Position numbers and translations under genes: made by a program. Positions 6,233 through 6,618 of a stretch of DNA of 6,618 nucleotides are shown here, in pieces; position 1 is the stretch's first letter, and every line of letters begins with the position of its first letter. The notes below the pieces were generated by a model. That model was given only the letters and a program-made list of their open reading frames with translations, was not told the origin of the DNA and searched no databases. The stretch lies in the NCBI GenBank assembly GCA_938044295.1, contig CALIRC010000020.1, forward strand, positions 1 through 6,618, written 5' to 3'. Source of the stretch: Minisyncoccota bacterium. GTDB taxonomy: Bacteria > Patescibacteriota > Minisyncoccia > Moranbacterales > GCA-2747515.

Positions 6233-6264
6233 ATCATTCAGAATGATAAAAAAGTGGTTATAAA
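6233..6264 (+). promoter_or_regulatory. Possible promoter with overlapping palindromic operator for the secreted protein gene
   Basis: TTCAGA (6237-6242, four of six -35 matches) and TATAAA (6259-6264, five of six -10 matches) are separated by 16 bp, with a start expected near 6271 and a leader of about 19 nt. The -35 lies inside ATCATTC-A-GAATGAT (6233-6247), a perfect inverted repeat with 7-bp arms around one base, which is the geometry of a repressor site blocking RNA polymerase. Both assignments are sequence-only predictions. Confidence 0.35.
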
Positions 6265-6289
6265 AATATAACACCATTAATACAAAAAT

Positions 6290-6618
6290 ATGACGAGATT
6301 TTTAGTTTTAAGTATAAGTATTTTTTTCTCTGGCTTAATTGCAACAGACGTACATGCACAAGCTGTATTTGACGCAAAATGCGCTCCCGAATACAACAAT
6401 CAGTACTTCGCAGAAAAGCCAACTCCATCAAACGACCTTTGTCTTACAGGTAATGCATCTGGCACTATAGAAGGTGATGGTTCACTAACCTCACCATGGA
6501 AATGGCATTGTTTTGATGAATCTGGCAATCAAGGTGAGAAATGTCTTGCTTATGCACAGTACTGTGGAAATGGGCGCATAGAGGGCGCGGAAGAATGTGA
6601 TGGAGGAGGTTTATGTAC
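6290..6618 (+). CDS. Secreted cysteine-rich surface protein, N-terminal part (truncated by window edge)
   Basis: The first 109 codons are visible. Residues 1-23 form a signal peptide: short basic start (MTRF), hydrophobic core LVLSISIFFSGLIA, and a likely signal peptidase I site after VHA (A23), so the protein is exported. The mature part has a module at about 45-87 with C51, the W70-K-W72-H-C74 motif and C85. This resembles repeats of the form 'LC..G....G...PWtWtC.g..Gg...sC.A' found in bacterial surface proteins. Then CGNGRIEGAEECDGG at 92-106 matches the Myxococcus cysteine-rich repeat (consensus near CGNGvvEpGEeCDdGn), and the next repeat cysteine is C109. Such proteins usually carry many repeats with disulfides and sit on the cell surface. 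The start is fixed by an in-frame TAA at 6278-6280; there is no Shine-Dalgarno sequence. Its binding partner or role is unknown, and most of the gene lies beyond the window. Confidence 0.8.
   Translation, partial: MTRFLVLSISIFFSGLIATDVHAQAVFDAKCAPEYNNQYFAEKPTPSNDLCLTGNASGTIEGDGSLTSPWKWHCFDESGNQGEKCLAYAQYCGNGRIEGAEECDGGGLC

Larger units (their letters stand above)
5938..6289. other. 352-bp spacer with inverted and direct repeats, no supported long gene
   Basis: This is the longest gene-free stretch in the window. It has an 11-bp inverted repeat (5944-5954 with 6035-6045), a gapped direct repeat (6068-6081 and 6093-6108), an 11-bp palindrome GACATCATGTC (6151-6161), a possible 23-codon reading frame (6157-6228) and a 15-bp near-palindrome (6233-6247) close to a possible promoter. 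I see no tRNA, no recognisable riboswitch and no GC-rich terminator. Whether it holds a small RNA or only regulatory DNA cannot be decided from one sequence. Confidence 0.5.

Noticed and set aside
1..6618. Use of an alternative genetic code with TGA as glycine, as in Gracilibacteria and Absconditabacteria.
   Set aside because: The long genes contain no in-frame TGA and have ample normal glycine codons. Absence of TGA among the five stops is a small sample.
1..6618. tRNA or rRNA genes, CRISPR arrays, insertion sequences or att sites.
   Set aside because: I looked for clover-leaf patterns, regularly spaced repeats, transposase motifs and terminal inverted repeats and found none.

Overview
The window is AT-rich and every supported gene lies on the plus strand, with short intergenic gaps, almost no convincing Shine-Dalgarno sequences and starts pinned by nearby in-frame stops. 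This layout, together with large orphan membrane proteins, a GT39-type membrane glycosyltransferase, and a secreted protein that joins a 'W-x-W-x-C' module to a Myxococcus-type cysteine-rich repeat, suggests a Candidate Phyla Radiation (Patescibacteria, Parcubacteria/Peregrinibacteria-like) genome. That placement is an inference from gene style; no marker gene is present. TGA does not interrupt any of the long genes, and the five visible gene ends use TAA (four) or TAG (one), so the standard bacterial code fits.

Layout: (1) 1-141, the C-terminal tail of an ABC transporter ATPase, beginning at its H-loop histidine. (2) 142-408, a spacer ending in a promoter that is enclosed by a 10-bp inverted repeat. 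(3) 409-804, a small protein with two membrane segments. (4) 842-1570, a six-segment voltage-sensor ion channel with an excellent S4 helix but without the potassium filter TVGYGD. (5) 1671-4238, a polytopic GT39-family glycosyltransferase fused to a divergent GH8 (BcsZ-like) glycoside hydrolase domain, preceded by the best promoter in the window. (6) 4309-5937, a 542-residue membrane protein of unknown function. (7) 5938-6289, a 352-bp spacer with inverted and direct repeats. (8) 6290 to the end, the start of a secreted cysteine-rich surface protein.

All the genes look like envelope components: an exporter, a channel with a possible small membrane partner, a lipid-linked-sugar glycosyltransferase carrying its own hydrolase domain on the outer face, an orphan membrane protein, and a secreted protein. 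The two most interesting items are the GT39-GH8 fusion, which keeps both candidate catalytic acids while losing surrounding motif residues, and the channel whose selectivity filter is replaced by a Gly-Gly/Ser/Thr sequence. A shared promoter-proximal octamer (ATCTAAGC) links the small membrane protein and the channel and may mark co-regulation.
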